Source: Mucilaginibacter sp. OK283
Lineage (GTDB): Bacteria; Bacteroidota; Bacteroidia; Sphingobacteriales; Sphingobacteriaceae
DNA length: 64,000 nt
Direction of reading: 5' to 3'
NCBI RefSeq assembly: GCF_900110415.1
Contig: NZ_FODR01000003.1
Location: 186,001 to 250,000, forward strand
Part shown: in pieces, positions 34,628-43,751 of the stretch
How the letters are laid out: the number at the start of each line of letters is the position of its first letter
How positions within the stretch are numbered: position 1 is the stretch's first letter
Position numbers and translations under genes: made by a program
The notes under the pieces: model-generated
The model's input: only the letters and a program-made list of their open reading frames with translations
What the model was told of the DNA's origin: nothing
Database searches by the model: none

Positions 34628-34958
34628 GGTACTTTCACTTTATTAATCTACATGGAGCAAATCAAATGCCATGCTTTTATTTATTTGTATATCAATAATT
34701 TATGTTGATTTCGGCGTTCAATATTCGTTTCGTTTTGATACATCAGATGTACGCTTTCGGGCAGTGATTTCTTGGCTACTTGCTGCAGAACAGCCATTCA
34801 AAAGAGGTGATTTCTCGCTATAGTTACCATCGTACCCTCATGAATATTCCAAAAAGAGGCACAACCAGTACTACTACTCTTTATTGAAATAAGTGAACAT
34901 CTAAAAAATCCAACTTATTGTTTATTGCGTTTATATAATAAATAATAAACCATAACCA
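34628..34958. other. AT-rich divergent gap
   Basis: 331 bp between the 105-residue gene and the XRE gene. I see no ORF with coding character and no strong hairpin. It should contain both promoters. Confidence 0.5.
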
Positions 34959-35195
34959 ATGAGTGCCTTAGTAAACCACAGCGTAAAAACCATAGCCCAA
35001 AATATCCGTAATACCAGGATACAGTTGGCTTACTCGCAGGAATATCTTGCTGCCAAGTTGAATGTATCGCAAAATACCTATAGCAAAATTGAATTGGGCT
35101 ATGTTAAACTGACCTTAGAAAGGTTTTTTAAGATTTGCCGCGTATTGGAGATCGATCCGGTCGACATTATTAATGCTGATGGCGTGGCAGCGTAA
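34959..35195 (+). CDS. Small XRE-family helix-turn-helix regulator
   Basis: A 78-residue single-domain protein. IAQNIRNTRIQLAYSQEYLAAKLNVSQNTYSKIELGYVKLTLERFFKICRVLEIDPVDII is a complete Cro/C1-type HTH domain. There is no extra sensor domain. It may be a free-standing repressor, and no toxin partner is adjacent. Its stop is followed by a GC-rich stretch with GGGACCCCGAAAGCCCGGGACTC-like palindromic words (about 35260-35282). Confidence 0.85.
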   Translation: MSALVNHSVKTIAQNIRNTRIQLAYSQEYLAAKLNVSQNTYSKIELGYVKLTLERFFKICRVLEIDPVDIINADGVAA

Positions 35196-35295
35196 GCTGT
35201 TATCCTTGTCATCCATAACAGTGGGTTAGGTCGTGAAAAAGTCCGCTGTCTTACGTCAGGGACCCCGAAAGCCCGGGACTCGGGTAGCCCAAAGT

Positions 35296-36222
35296 CTAAT
35301 TCATCTCCCTTACAATCCCCGCCTTATAAAAACTTGGCGTTGTACCGGCAATTTTACGGAATGCCCGGCTGAAATAATGCTGGTTGTTGAATCCGGCTTT
35401 AAAACAGGCATCGGCAATACTGCAATAAGGATTATGCAATAGCTGTTTAGCAAACTGTATCCGCTCCTTAATAATATAATCAACCGGCGAAATTCCCATT
35501 TCGTGTTTAAATGCCCTGAAAAAACTGGCCTTGCTCATGTAGGCCATCTGGCTAAGGGCATCAATGTTCAACTTTTCGGTAAGGTGGTTTTTAATGTATT
35601 GTAAAATATAAGCAAAACGGTTTCCTGTGGATAGTTGCTGCATATTATCTTGTACAATATGTAGGTTTTGCATCTGCATAATTCTAATTAACAACTCTTT
35701 TAGCGTTAAATTGGCCAGTACGTCTTTGGTTAACACATCGCCTGTACTTATGCTGATGAGCTTATTAATCAGCTGGGCCAGTTCATGATTGTTAAAAAAG
35801 TGAAATTGCTGGTAGTTAAGCTTCCATACGTCATCGGCACGGGGATAATTCTCGTTCAAAAAATCAAGCGTGCTTTTTATTTCATGATGATTAATGGCCA
35901 GGGCAGTACACTGCGAAGGGTTAAGCTCGGATGCCTCGGGGAAATCGATAGTCATGGTAACGTTGGGCGGCACAATCACGGTTTCGCCGGGCAGGTAATC
36001 AAAACCGGGCTTATCAAACAAGTGCATTACTTTTTTACCGCGCAGCATACTGGTAATAACCAGGTCATCAAAAGTAAGCGGAACCAGTTCGCTGCGCTGA
36101 TAGGTTTCGTAAATATTTAGTTCGCAGTGGTTTAATGTATATGCACGGCGATTTTCTACCAGCGTGTGCAACTCACGTTTACCACTGAGGGCAAACGGAG
36201 ATACCAGGTTTCTCTCGTTCAT
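35296..36222 (-). CDS. AraC-family regulator, probable activator of the adjacent aldehyde dehydrogenase
   Basis: A 308-residue protein. The N-terminal AraC_binding-type domain (~1-190) includes LPGETVIVPPNVTMTIDFPEASELNPSQCTALAINHHEI. The C-terminal HTH domain carries NIDALSQMAYMSKASFFRAFKHEMGISPVDYIIKERIQFAKQLL and SIADACFKAGFNNQHYFSRAFRKIAGTTPSFYK. It is divergent from the aldehyde dehydrogenase gene with 156 bp between starts, the usual arrangement for a local activator. The inducer is probably an alcohol- or aldehyde-derived compound, which is inference from context. Confidence 0.88.
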   Translation of the reverse strand: MNERNLVSPFALSGKRELHTLVENRRAYTLNHCELNIYETYQRSELVPLTFDDLVITSMLRGKKVMHLFDKPGFDYLPGETVIVPPNVTMTIDFPEASELNPSQCTALAINHHEIKSTLDFLNENYPRADDVWKLNYQQFHFFNNHELAQLINKLISISTGDVLTKDVLANLTLKELLIRIMQMQNLHIVQDNMQQLSTGNRFAYILQYIKNHLTEKLNIDALSQMAYMSKASFFRAFKHEMGISPVDYIIKERIQFAKQLLHNPYCSIADACFKAGFNNQHYFSRAFRKIAGTTPSFYKAGIVREMN

Positions 36223-36378
36223 AATTGGTTTATTATTAAATAAAATTAGACATAGTAATCCGTAGTTTATAATTCATTTTAAAATTGAAATTATAATGCA
36301 CCCAATTGAGAGTATAGTGCAAATGCCCGATGCAGGCCACCGCTAACTTAGCTTAACCAATTAAAAAATAAAACCATC

Positions 36379-37881
36379 ATGAGTTTAGCCCAAAGACCAT
36401 CCTTTAAGGATAAGTACGACAATTTTATTGGCGGTAAATTTGTTCCGCCTGTTAACGGCGAATATTTTGATAATATTTCGCCCATTGATGGCAAGGTTTT
36501 TACCAAAGCCGCCCGATCAACCAAAGAAGATATCGAGGCAGCTGTTGATGCCGCTACAGAGGCATTTAAAACCTGGAGTAAAACCGCGGCAACTACCCGC
36601 AGCAACTTATTACTTAAAATTGCGCAAATAATTGAAGATAACCTAAGCTACCTGGCTACGGTAGAAACCATCGATAACGGTAAAGCCATCCGTGAAACCA
36701 TGGCTGCCGATTTGCCGCTATGTGTTGACCACTTCCGCTATTTTGCTGGTGCCATCCGCGCCGAGGAAAGCAGCATATCTGAGCATGACGAGTTTACTGT
36801 AAGTATTAACCTGCAGGAGCCCCTTGGCGTAGTGGGCCAGATTATTCCATGGAACTTCCCCTTACTAATGGCCACATGGAAAATAGCGCCCGCTTTAGCA
36901 GCCGGTTGTTGTGTGGTGGTAAAGCCCGCCGAGCAAACCCCAACCAGTATTATGGTGCTAATGGAACTCATTGGCGATGTTTTGCCCCCGGGTGTTTTAA
37001 ACATTGTCACCGGTTTTGGCCCCGAAGCAGGCAAGCCACTGGCTACTAACCCTCGCATCAGCAAAGTTGCCTTCACCGGCGAAACCACAACCGGCAGGTT
37101 GATTATGCAGTACGCCTCAGAAAATTTAATTCCCGTCACCATGGAACTGGGCGGTAAATCGCCAAACATATTTTTTGAGTCTGTTGGCGATGCCGACGAT
37201 GAGTTTTTTGATAAAGCAGTTGAGGGCGCCGTATTATTTGCCTTAAACCAGGGCGAAGTTTGTACCTGCCCATCACGTATGCTGGTGCACGAGAATATTT
37301 ACGATAAGTTTATTGAACGTGTAATTGCCCGCACAAATGCCATCATTATGGGAAATCCTTTAGATTCAACTACCATGATGGGGGCTCAGGCATCTAATGA
37401 TCAATATGAAAAAATTCTAAGTTACCTGGATATTGGTAAAAAAGAAGGAGCACAGGTACTGGCCGGCGGGGACGCCCAAAAGCTTCCTGACGAGTTGGGT
37501 GGGGGCTATTACATACAGCCAACCATCTTTAAAGGCCACAATAAGATGCGCATTTTCCAGGAAGAAATTTTTGGCCCGGTGGTATCGGTTACTACCTTTA
37601 AAACTACCGAAGAGGCTATTGAAATTGCCAACGATACCCTTTACGGATTAGGTGCCGGTGTGTGGACACGTGATGCCCACGAAATTTACCAGGTGCCCCG
37701 CGCTATACAGGCGGGCAGGGTTTGGGTTAACAATTACCATGCTTACCCTGCACATGCGCCCTTTGGCGGTTACAAAAAATCGGGCTTTGGCCGCGAAAAT
37801 CATAAAATGATGCTGAACTACTACAGGCAAACCAAAAATATGCTGATCTCATATAATAAGAACAAACTGGGCTTCTTTTAA
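36379..37881 (+). CDS. NAD-dependent aldehyde dehydrogenase (acetaldehyde type)
   Basis: A 500-residue enzyme oxidising aldehydes to acids. Signatures are [34 protein letters not shown] (coenzyme binding), [11 protein letters not shown]256 in [10 protein letters not shown] (general base) and the catalytic C295 in [14 protein letters not shown]. The C-terminal EIFGPVVSV and [14 protein letters not shown] are also conserved. The closest group is the acetaldehyde/ExaC-like dehydrogenases, usually encoded beside a DUF779 gene as here. It is preceded by a divergent AraC regulator. A hairpin with T-run separates it from the DUF779 gene. Confidence 0.93.
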   Translation: MSLAQRPSFKDKYDNFIGGKFVPPVNGEYFDNISPIDGKVFTKAARSTKEDIEAAVDAATEAFKTWSKTAATTRSNLLLKIAQIIEDNLSYLATVETIDNGKAIRETMAADLPLCVDHFRYFAGAIRAEESSISEHDEFTVSINLQEPLGVVGQIIPWNFPLLMATWKIAPALAAGCCVVVKPAEQTPTSIMVLMELIGDVLPPGVLNIVTGFGPEAGKPLATNPRISKVAFTGETTTGRLIMQYASENLIPVTMELGGKSPNIFFESVGDADDEFFDKAVEGAVLFALNQGEVCTCPSRMLVHENIYDKFIERVIARTNAIIMGNPLDSTTMMGAQASNDQYEKILSYLDIGKKEGAQVLAGGDAQKLPDELGGGYYIQPTIFKGHNKMRIFQEEIFGPVVSVTTFKTTEEAIEIANDTLYGLGAGVWTRDAHEIYQVPRAIQAGRVWVNNYHAYPAHAPFGGYKKSGFGRENHKMMLNYYRQTKNMLISYNKNKLGFF

Positions 37882-37893
37882 CCCCGTAATGTT

Positions 37894-37934
37894 AAAGGCG
37901 ACCGCAAAATGTTTGGGATTTTGCGGCGCCTTTT
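37894..37934 (+). terminator. Hairpin terminator or attenuator between aldehyde dehydrogenase and DUF779 genes
   Basis: AAAGGCG and CGCAAAAT pair with ATTTTGCG and CGCCTTTT to give a 15-bp stem with small internal asymmetry, ending in TTTTATTTTG. It lies 12 bp after the first stop and 20 bp before the next start. Confidence 0.7.
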
Positions 37935-37954
37935 ATTTTGTAAATTGATTTGCC

Positions 37955-38329
37955 ATGACCAAAAGAGTATCCGTTACCCCCGAAGCCGAAAAAGTAATAG
38001 CTGAGTTAAAAGCCCGGTTTGGCGAGCTGATGTTTCACCAAAGCGGCGGCTGCTGCGATGGCTCATCGCCCATGTGTTTTGAAAAGGGCGACTTTAAAAT
38101 TGGAAGCAGTGATGTGAAAATAGGAGAAGTTGCAGGCTGCGAATTTTTCATGAGTATTGATCAGTTTGAATACTGGAAGCATACGCATCTTACACTGGAT
38201 GTTACCCCTGGCCGCGGCAGCAGCTTTTCTATCGAAATTCCTATGGGCATCAGGTTCATTATCCGCTCCAGGTTATTTACCGATGAAGAACTGGGCGATT
38301 TGGAGCCGGTGGAATATTTTGAATCCTGA
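37955..38329 (+). CDS. DUF779 protein
   Basis: A 124-residue protein with the DUF779 core LKARFGELMFHQSGGCCDGSSPMCFEKGDFKIGSSDVKIGEVAGCEFFMS and the C-terminal RGSSFSIEIPMGIRFIIRSRLFTDEE. Several conserved cysteines (GGCC, MCF, GCEF) could bind metal. DUF779 genes sit next to aldehyde dehydrogenases in many bacteria, and the protein is thought to assist aldehyde metabolism, but no activity is established. The gene is probably expressed by read-through of the hairpin in front of it. Confidence 0.88.
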   Translation: MTKRVSVTPEAEKVIAELKARFGELMFHQSGGCCDGSSPMCFEKGDFKIGSSDVKIGEVAGCEFFMSIDQFEYWKHTHLTLDVTPGRGSSFSIEIPMGIRFIIRSRLFTDEELGDLEPVEYFES

Positions 38330-38362
38330 TCCGCTTTTTGTCGATTGCCTTGTTTTCTGTGT

Positions 38363-39487
38363 TTAATTGATAAGCGGTAGCGGTGCTTTTACCAGTTTAG
38401 CATACTTTTCATCCAGCGCGGTAACCGGCACAGTAATACTTAGCGCATTAATGGCAAAATAATTTACCGATACATAATCGTACCCTTTAAACGGCCCGTA
38501 ATGATCGCCTCCAGAATCTTTCAGGATAAAAAACAGTTTGCCGCCTTTACTTTTGGCGATACCTACAATGTGAATGAGGTGATCGTCCTGCGTAATTAGG
38601 GTTTCAAATAATTGCTGCCGTAAAGGCGCGCTATACGTCATCTCTGCTGTGTCGGCATTGCCCACCCGGTAAAAACGTTTATCTTCAAATAGGGCGTAGC
38701 CTGCTTTGCCGCAGTTCCAGCCGTTGTTACTTACATCCATATCAACTACCAGCGACTGCCCTTTTTCAATGGTGGTTTTGGCAATGGCTATCAACTCATC
38801 CAACGGCACATTCAGGTAATTTTCGCGCAGCAAAAAGTTGTCGGGAATTTCCAGTGGAAAGTTTTCGTAAAAAGGGTGGTGCGTAAACGAAGTAATGGTA
38901 GCATATTGCTGCCTGTTGAACTTTAAAACCTCTTTTGCAAAACTAAGCGGGGTGTATTCTCTGCCCTCCCAGGTAAATTTAGCTGGCGGTGTACCCACAA
39001 TATCATCATGCTTTTTAATAAAACCGGCCAGCCAGTTGGCATCGATGGGCTTCGTTTTAAGTACCGAATCCAGGTAGCTTTTAAGGATCTCGTCGGTTTG
39101 TTTGTTGCTTTTGTCTGAAAATTCGACACCTTTTTTACGTGTGTAAAACTCGTTGGGGATAGCGCCATATTTTTCAATCCCGTACATGGCATCATGGGCC
39201 AGCCCGCCAGCCTCGAACAAGCTTGTGCCGTTTGACAGGATATAACGTTTTGCCTTTTCAATAAACAGGTTGCGCGATGTATATAGTTCCGAAATATCGA
39301 TGTCTTTTTTATCGTTCGCTATCTCTGCCGATTCAACCAGCGACGTTGTTGAAAACGACCAGCAGGTATTGGTGCCGCCCTGGTATTTTACAGATCCTGC
39401 GGCAATTTTTTTAATGGTTACCGGCTGCTGCGCATAAGCACAACCAAAAGCAGCGGCAAATAGCAGGGATAGGAAATGTTTTCTCAT
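38363..39487 (-). CDS. Secreted C1-family (papain/bleomycin hydrolase-like) peptidase
   Basis: A 374-residue protein with a signal peptide (MRKHFLSLLFAAAFGCAYAQ). The nucleophile is C42 in GGTNTCWSFSTTSLVESAE, and the general base His lies in DDHLIHIVGIAKSKGGKLFFILKDSGGDHYG. At the place of the usual Asn (KNSWG) this protein has Asp in LKDSGG. The overall order matches bleomycin-hydrolase-type aminopeptidases, but here the protein is exported. It is convergent with the DUF779 gene (33-bp gap) and sits downstream of a kinase gene on the same strand. Confidence 0.85.
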   Translation of the reverse strand: MRKHFLSLLFAAAFGCAYAQQPVTIKKIAAGSVKYQGGTNTCWSFSTTSLVESAEIANDKKDIDISELYTSRNLFIEKAKRYILSNGTSLFEAGGLAHDAMYGIEKYGAIPNEFYTRKKGVEFSDKSNKQTDEILKSYLDSVLKTKPIDANWLAGFIKKHDDIVGTPPAKFTWEGREYTPLSFAKEVLKFNRQQYATITSFTHHPFYENFPLEIPDNFLLRENYLNVPLDELIAIAKTTIEKGQSLVVDMDVSNNGWNCGKAGYALFEDKRFYRVGNADTAEMTYSAPLRQQLFETLITQDDHLIHIVGIAKSKGGKLFFILKDSGGDHYGPFKGYDYVSVNYFAINALSITVPVTALDEKYAKLVKAPLPLIN

Positions 39488-39619
39488 CTTAAATAATGGG
39501 GTAAACTACTAAAATAGGAATAAATTTTGATTGGACGAATGGCACCGGCCGATAATAACAATCCCTTGGCATCCTTTTTAAATACCTGTTTGATCGGTTT
39601 GCGATAGGTGAAATTTATT

Positions 39620-40711
39620 TTAACTAACAGCGGGTGCCGGCAGGGTAAAATAAAAACAGGTGCCGTTTGCCGATTCGTCATCATCTACACCTATGAGGCC
39701 ACCATGCCTCAGAATGATTTCGGCACTTAAAAATAAGCCGATGCCAAACCCGGGTATGTTTTGTGGCGTTGATGTTGCCCGGTAAAATTTTTGAAACACC
39801 TTGTGATGCTCGCTTTTGGGCAGGCCTATGCCAAAATCTTTAACCTGTACTTTGGCTTCGGTCTCGTTTGCCCCTATATATACCACTATATTGGTACAAT
39901 CGGGCGAGTATTTAACAGCGTTATTTACCAAATTTGTTAAAACCTGGCCAATACGGTACCTATCGGCAAATACCAGGTTTTTATTATTTGTGGCAGCCAC
40001 CCGAATATTGTATTCGGGATTTATCAGCATAGCGTTGGCCGCAATTTCTTCGCCAAGGGCGTTTAAATCAAATGAATCTTTAGCTAACCTGATCTGGTTG
40101 GATAGGTTGGCCGGATCGGCCATTTCATTGAGCAACCTGGTAATCCTTTCTACCGAGCCAAGGGCCCGTTTGGCCACCTGGGTAATTTTTTCATCGCCAA
40201 TGCCGGCAATAAACCTATCTAATAATTGCAAATAGCCTTTAACTGCCGATAACGGTGTTTTAAGTTCGTGCGTGGTTACATTAAAAAGCTCATCTCTTAA
40301 AAGTTCCAGGTCTTTCTTCTCCGTGATATCAACCATGGTGCCTATGATGTGTGAGGGGGCTGCCGCATCAAATAGCACTGTCCCCTTTGCATCAATCCAA
40401 TGAATGGTATTATCAGGATGCCTTACCCGGTATTGCAGGCTGTAAACCCCCGCGGCAGATTGAATAGCCTCAATAATTGCTTCGGGCATTAGCGGCCTGT
40501 CATCGGGCAGGATACAGTTCAATAACTTATCATAATCCAATGTATCGTTTTCGCCGATGCCGATGTTGGTTTTACATTTAGAGGTGCAGTTGAGGGTGTA
40601 ACTGGCCAGGTCAAGTTCCCAAAAACCTAATTGAACCTGGTCGAGCGCTATTTTCAGATGCTCTTGGGTTACCTTGATAGACGGCTCTTTGTAGGCTAAC
40701 ATTGACGACAT
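39620..40711 (-). CDS. PAS sensor histidine kinase
   Basis: A 363-residue soluble kinase with one PAS domain (about 18-135; LDLASYTLNCTSKCKTNIGIGENDTLDYDKLLNCILPDDRPLMPEAI and the PAC end IIGTMVDITEKKDLE). HisKA follows with H-box FNVTTHELKTPLSAVK (about 145-205), then HATPase (about 250-360; N-box VNNAVKYSPDC, G1 DFGIGLP, G2 GFGIGLFLSAEI). No membrane helix or receiver domain. It lies 69 bp downstream of the coiled-coil histidine kinase on the same strand, so the two are probably one operon. Both kinase domains resemble each other closely. Confidence 0.9.
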   Translation of the reverse strand: MSSMLAYKEPSIKVTQEHLKIALDQVQLGFWELDLASYTLNCTSKCKTNIGIGENDTLDYDKLLNCILPDDRPLMPEAIIEAIQSAAGVYSLQYRVRHPDNTIHWIDAKGTVLFDAAAPSHIIGTMVDITEKKDLELLRDELFNVTTHELKTPLSAVKGYLQLLDRFIAGIGDEKITQVAKRALGSVERITRLLNEMADPANLSNQIRLAKDSFDLNALGEEIAANAMLINPEYNIRVAATNNKNLVFADRYRIGQVLTNLVNNAVKYSPDCTNIVVYIGANETEAKVQVKDFGIGLPKSEHHKVFQKFYRATSTPQNIPGFGIGLFLSAEIILRHGGLIGVDDDESANGTCFYFTLPAPAVS

Positions 40712-40780
40712 AATGGTTACTTTGATAATTGGATAAGGCTAACAAGTTAAGCAATAGCTTTTGTATTTAATGTAATTTGT

Positions 40781-42325
40781 TTAAGCGCCTGCATTTAAGG
40801 GCAGGGTAAAGCAAAAGCGACTGCCTTTATCCGGTTCGCTTTCGATATTGAAAGTACCGTTATGTTTTTTAATGATCTCGGCAGCAATATAAAGCCCCAA
40901 ACCTATACCCTGGTAAAGCATTGCCGTTTTGCTTACCCGGTAAAATCGCTGAAACAGCTGATCTATATCTTCTTTGGCTATTCCAATACCAAAATCTTCC
41001 ACAATTACCATAACTCTGTCTCCTGATATTTCGGCTTTAACCAGTATTTTATCAGCTTCAGGTGAGTATTTGATGGCATTATTTAGCAGGTTTACCATTA
41101 CCTGTTCTATCCTGAACTGGTCGCCAAGGTATTTTATGCCGACTGAGTTTTCCAGCACAATCCGGTGCCTGTCTGATGTTAGCTGAACATTAGCAATACT
41201 GTGGGTAAGGGCATCGGTAAAATTAAATTCGGCGATGTTTAAATCTATCAATCCGGCATTTATCCGGGTAACGTCAAGCAAATCTTCAATTAACCGCTCC
41301 AGGCGTTTAATGCTGTGGTTGGCATTTAAAATGAAAGAATAGGTTTTGCCGGCCTTATCGGCTGTTTTTTCCAGTAACTGGTTAATGGCTTTGATATTGG
41401 TTAGCGGGGTTTTAAACTCATGGCTTACCATGTTAAAAAACTCATCTTTTTTGGCCTCGGCGGCGGCGCGTCGTTCTTTTTCCTGCTTTTGTACCTGTAT
41501 TTCCCTGTTGGCAATAATCAACTCGGCGGCGCGCTTGCCTTTTTCTTCGTCCTGAAAGTCGAGTTCTTTAAGTGCGGCCAGTAATTCTGCAGCGCGTTTT
41601 TCCTTTTCTTCATCCTGTAAATCAAGTTCAATATTGGCAATAATCAATTCGGCTGCACGCTTGCCTTTTTCTTTGTTTTGATAAACAAGTTCTTTGTTGG
41701 CTATAATTAGTTCATTTGCCCGTTTTTCTTTTTCCAGGTTCTGATAAATAAGCTCTTCGTTGGCTATAATTAATTCGTTGGCCCGTTTTTCTTTCTCCAG
41801 GTTTTGATAAATGAGTTCGGTATTGGCTATAATTAATTCGGCCGCCCGTTTTTCTTTCTCCTGATTTTGGAAAATCAGTTCGGTATTGGCCAATATCAAT
41901 TCGGCGGCTCGTTTCTCTTTTTCCTTGTTCTGAAAACTGAGTTGGGCATAAGCAATCACCAGTTCGGCAGCCCGTTTTTCTTTTTCTTCGTTCTGAAAAT
42001 CAAGCTCCTTGTTGGCAATTAGCAATTCTTCGGCGCGCTTCCTTTTTTCAACGTTCTGAAAATCAAGTTCAATATTGGCTATAATCAGTTCGGCGGCCCG
42101 TTTCCTTTTTTCTTCGTTTTGAAAATCAAGCTCGATGTTGGCAATAGTTAGTTCGGCTACAACTTTTCCTTTCGCCGTGTTTTGCAGCTCAAGTTCAATG
42201 AGGGCCAGGTTTAAATCGGCGGCGAGTTTTTCGTTTTCCTGGTGTTGGATTAACAATTCCTTGTTGGCAACAATTAATTGTTCCGATAGCTTCTTTATTT
42301 CCATATCACGGGCCGACAGTGCCAT
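40781..42325 (-). CDS. Histidine kinase with thirteen 21-residue coiled-coil repeats and no sensor domain
   Basis: A 514-residue soluble kinase. Residues 9-281 are thirteen consecutive 21-residue units of the type EKEKRAAELIIANTELIFQN, exactly three heptads each, predicting an unbroken parallel coiled coil. HisKA follows with H-box FFNMVSHEFKTPLTNIK (about 293-355), then HATPase (about 400-512) with N-box LNNAIKYSPEAD, G1 EDFGIGIA and G2 GIGLGLYIAAEIIKKHNG. There is no PAS, GAF or membrane part, so the coil itself or a bound partner must carry the signal. It is the first gene of a two-kinase unit. Confidence 0.92.
   Translation of the reverse strand: MALSARDMEIKKLSEQLIVANKELLIQHQENEKLAADLNLALIELELQNTAKGKVVAELTIANIELDFQNEEKRKRAAELIIANIELDFQNVEKRKRAEELLIANKELDFQNEEKEKRAAELVIAYAQLSFQNKEKEKRAAELILANTELIFQNQEKEKRAAELIIANTELIYQNLEKEKRANELIIANEELIYQNLEKEKRANELIIANKELVYQNKEKGKRAAELIIANIELDLQDEEKEKRAAELLAALKELDFQDEEKGKRAAELIIANREIQVQKQEKERRAAAEAKKDEFFNMVSHEFKTPLTNIKAINQLLEKTADKAGKTYSFILNANHSIKRLERLIEDLLDVTRINAGLIDLNIAEFNFTDALTHSIANVQLTSDRHRIVLENSVGIKYLGDQFRIEQVMVNLLNNAIKYSPEADKILVKAEISGDRVMVIVEDFGIGIAKEDIDQLFQRFYRVSKTAMLYQGIGLGLYIAAEIIKKHNGTFNIESEPDKGSRFCFTLPLNAGA
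41483..42301 (-). repeat. 63-bp tandem repeat (13 units) inside a histidine kinase gene
   Basis: Each unit encodes 21 residues with the frame-preserving pattern E-K-x-K-R-A-x-E-L-x-I-A-N-x-E-L-x-x-Q-N/D-x. The middle units (residues 114-218) are the most alike and the first two the most diverged, as expected if copies were added in the centre by slippage or recombination. Confidence 0.95.
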
Positions 42326-42953
42326 TGTTTTAATGAGATACCATCGCCGTCCGGACAGGTAGATGTTTGTAAAATGCAGTAAGCTGATTTTGAGTTGCTA
42401 AGCTTAAAAAAACCGGATGAATACAATAGTACGGATAAAAGCCCTAATTGTTTGAGGATAATATTAAGAAATTAAGTTAAAACAGAAACCGCCATTATAA
42501 AATACTTAGCTAAGACATACTGTCTGGTGCCCGCCCCGGGTTTACACATTATTTAAATATCGTTCGCTAATAATAACATAACAATTTGATAAAACAGCGC
42601 ATGCCGACTACCTACTTAGCTGCGCTATATTTGCGGCTAAATTTAATCGCTGTATTGTTTATTAAAGATTTGACGGCCGACTGGTTTGTATCGTTTTCTG
42701 CGGAGAGCAGATGAGAAGATGAATACGGCACCGGTTATACATCAATGTAAATCCTGATAGCCATATCAAGGCAATTATAAGTTTTTGCAGAATTTGCCCG
42801 GGTGCAGGAAGCTTTTACCTTTGTCAACTATAACAAAGCAAGTGTAAGGGTTACCGGCGGTTAGGTGTAATGGTCACGAGCCATAACAGTGATTTTATGA
42901 TGAAGCGGAGTTAAAAAGAGCGTAAGGATTGTTAAAAGATAAAATAGAATAAC
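42326..42953. other. Long gap between kinase and phosphonatase-like genes
   Basis: 628 bp with no convincing ORF on either strand. TATATTTG at 42626-42633 matches the Bacteroidota -7 box on the plus strand, but no TTTG stands at the right distance. The kinase promoter (minus) should lie near 42330-42420. No strong hairpin or repeat is seen. Confidence 0.5.
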
Positions 42954-43634
42954 ATGATAAGAATGGTTGTTTTTGATATGGCTGGTACTACCGTTGACGA
43001 AGATAACGTGGTATATAAAACGCTTCGGACAGCGATAAACCAGGCCGGTTATAACTTTAGCCTTGATGAGGTATTAGCGCAGGGCGCAGGTAAAGAAAAA
43101 CGGCAGGCCATAAAAAGTATTTTGCAGGTTTATACAGGCACAGAAGACGATAGCCTTACCGATAGCATTTATGCGAATTTTATAGCTCAACTGGCTGATG
43201 CTTATGCTGCTTTAAATGTACTGCCGCAGCCCAATGCCACAGATTTATTTGGCGCTTTAAGCGAAAAAAATATCCTGGTAGTTTTAAACACAGGTTACAA
43301 CCGCAAAACCGCTCAATCATTGGTTGCCAAATTAGGATGGGAAGAAGGTGTGGAATTTGACTTGCTGGTTACCGCCGACGATGTTGACAAAAACCGTCCT
43401 AATCCGGACATGATTTGGTTTGCTATGAAACATTTCGGGATTACTGATGGCCGGGAAGTAGCAAAAGTTGGCGATTCGATCATCGATATCGAAGAAGGCC
43501 GCAACGCAGGCTGCTTACTAAATGTTGGCATTACTACGGGTGCGCATACCTTACAACAATTGCAATCGGCCAATCCGGAAGGCATCATTGATAATTTGCT
43601 GGAGTTACTGCCCCTGGTTGATGCAGTTAAGTAA
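42954..43634 (+). CDS. Phosphonatase-like HAD hydrolase
   Basis: A 226-residue HAD protein of the phosphonoacetaldehyde-hydrolase-like group. Motif I is VVFDMAGTTVDEDNVVYKTL; the MAGTT form with Ala after Met is characteristic of PhnX and its relatives. Motif II is VVLNTGYNRKTAQSLV, motif III the Lys/Arg of DKNRPNPDMIWF, motif IV KVGDSIIDIEEGRNAGC. The cap lacks a clear Schiff-base lysine, so true phosphonatase activity is not assured, and a general phosphatase is possible. A second HAD gene of another subfamily follows after 117 bp. Confidence 0.85.
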   Translation: MIRMVVFDMAGTTVDEDNVVYKTLRTAINQAGYNFSLDEVLAQGAGKEKRQAIKSILQVYTGTEDDSLTDSIYANFIAQLADAYAALNVLPQPNATDLFGALSEKNILVVLNTGYNRKTAQSLVAKLGWEEGVEFDLLVTADDVDKNRPNPDMIWFAMKHFGITDGREVAKVGDSIIDIEEGRNAGCLLNVGITTGAHTLQQLQSANPEGIIDNLLELLPLVDAVK

Positions 43635-43751
43635 ACGGTGAAAACGAATAATTCATATATAGCATAGTGGCGAAGCAATCTGCGTTCACGTTTTGCCACT
43701 AAATCCATCTACACCAAACTAAATAACCATCCTGGCTGTTGCTTCATCAAC

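Noticed and set aside
41483..42301. Possible CRISPR-like array
   Set aside because: The 63-bp units are contiguous with no spacers and encode in-frame coiled-coil repeats.
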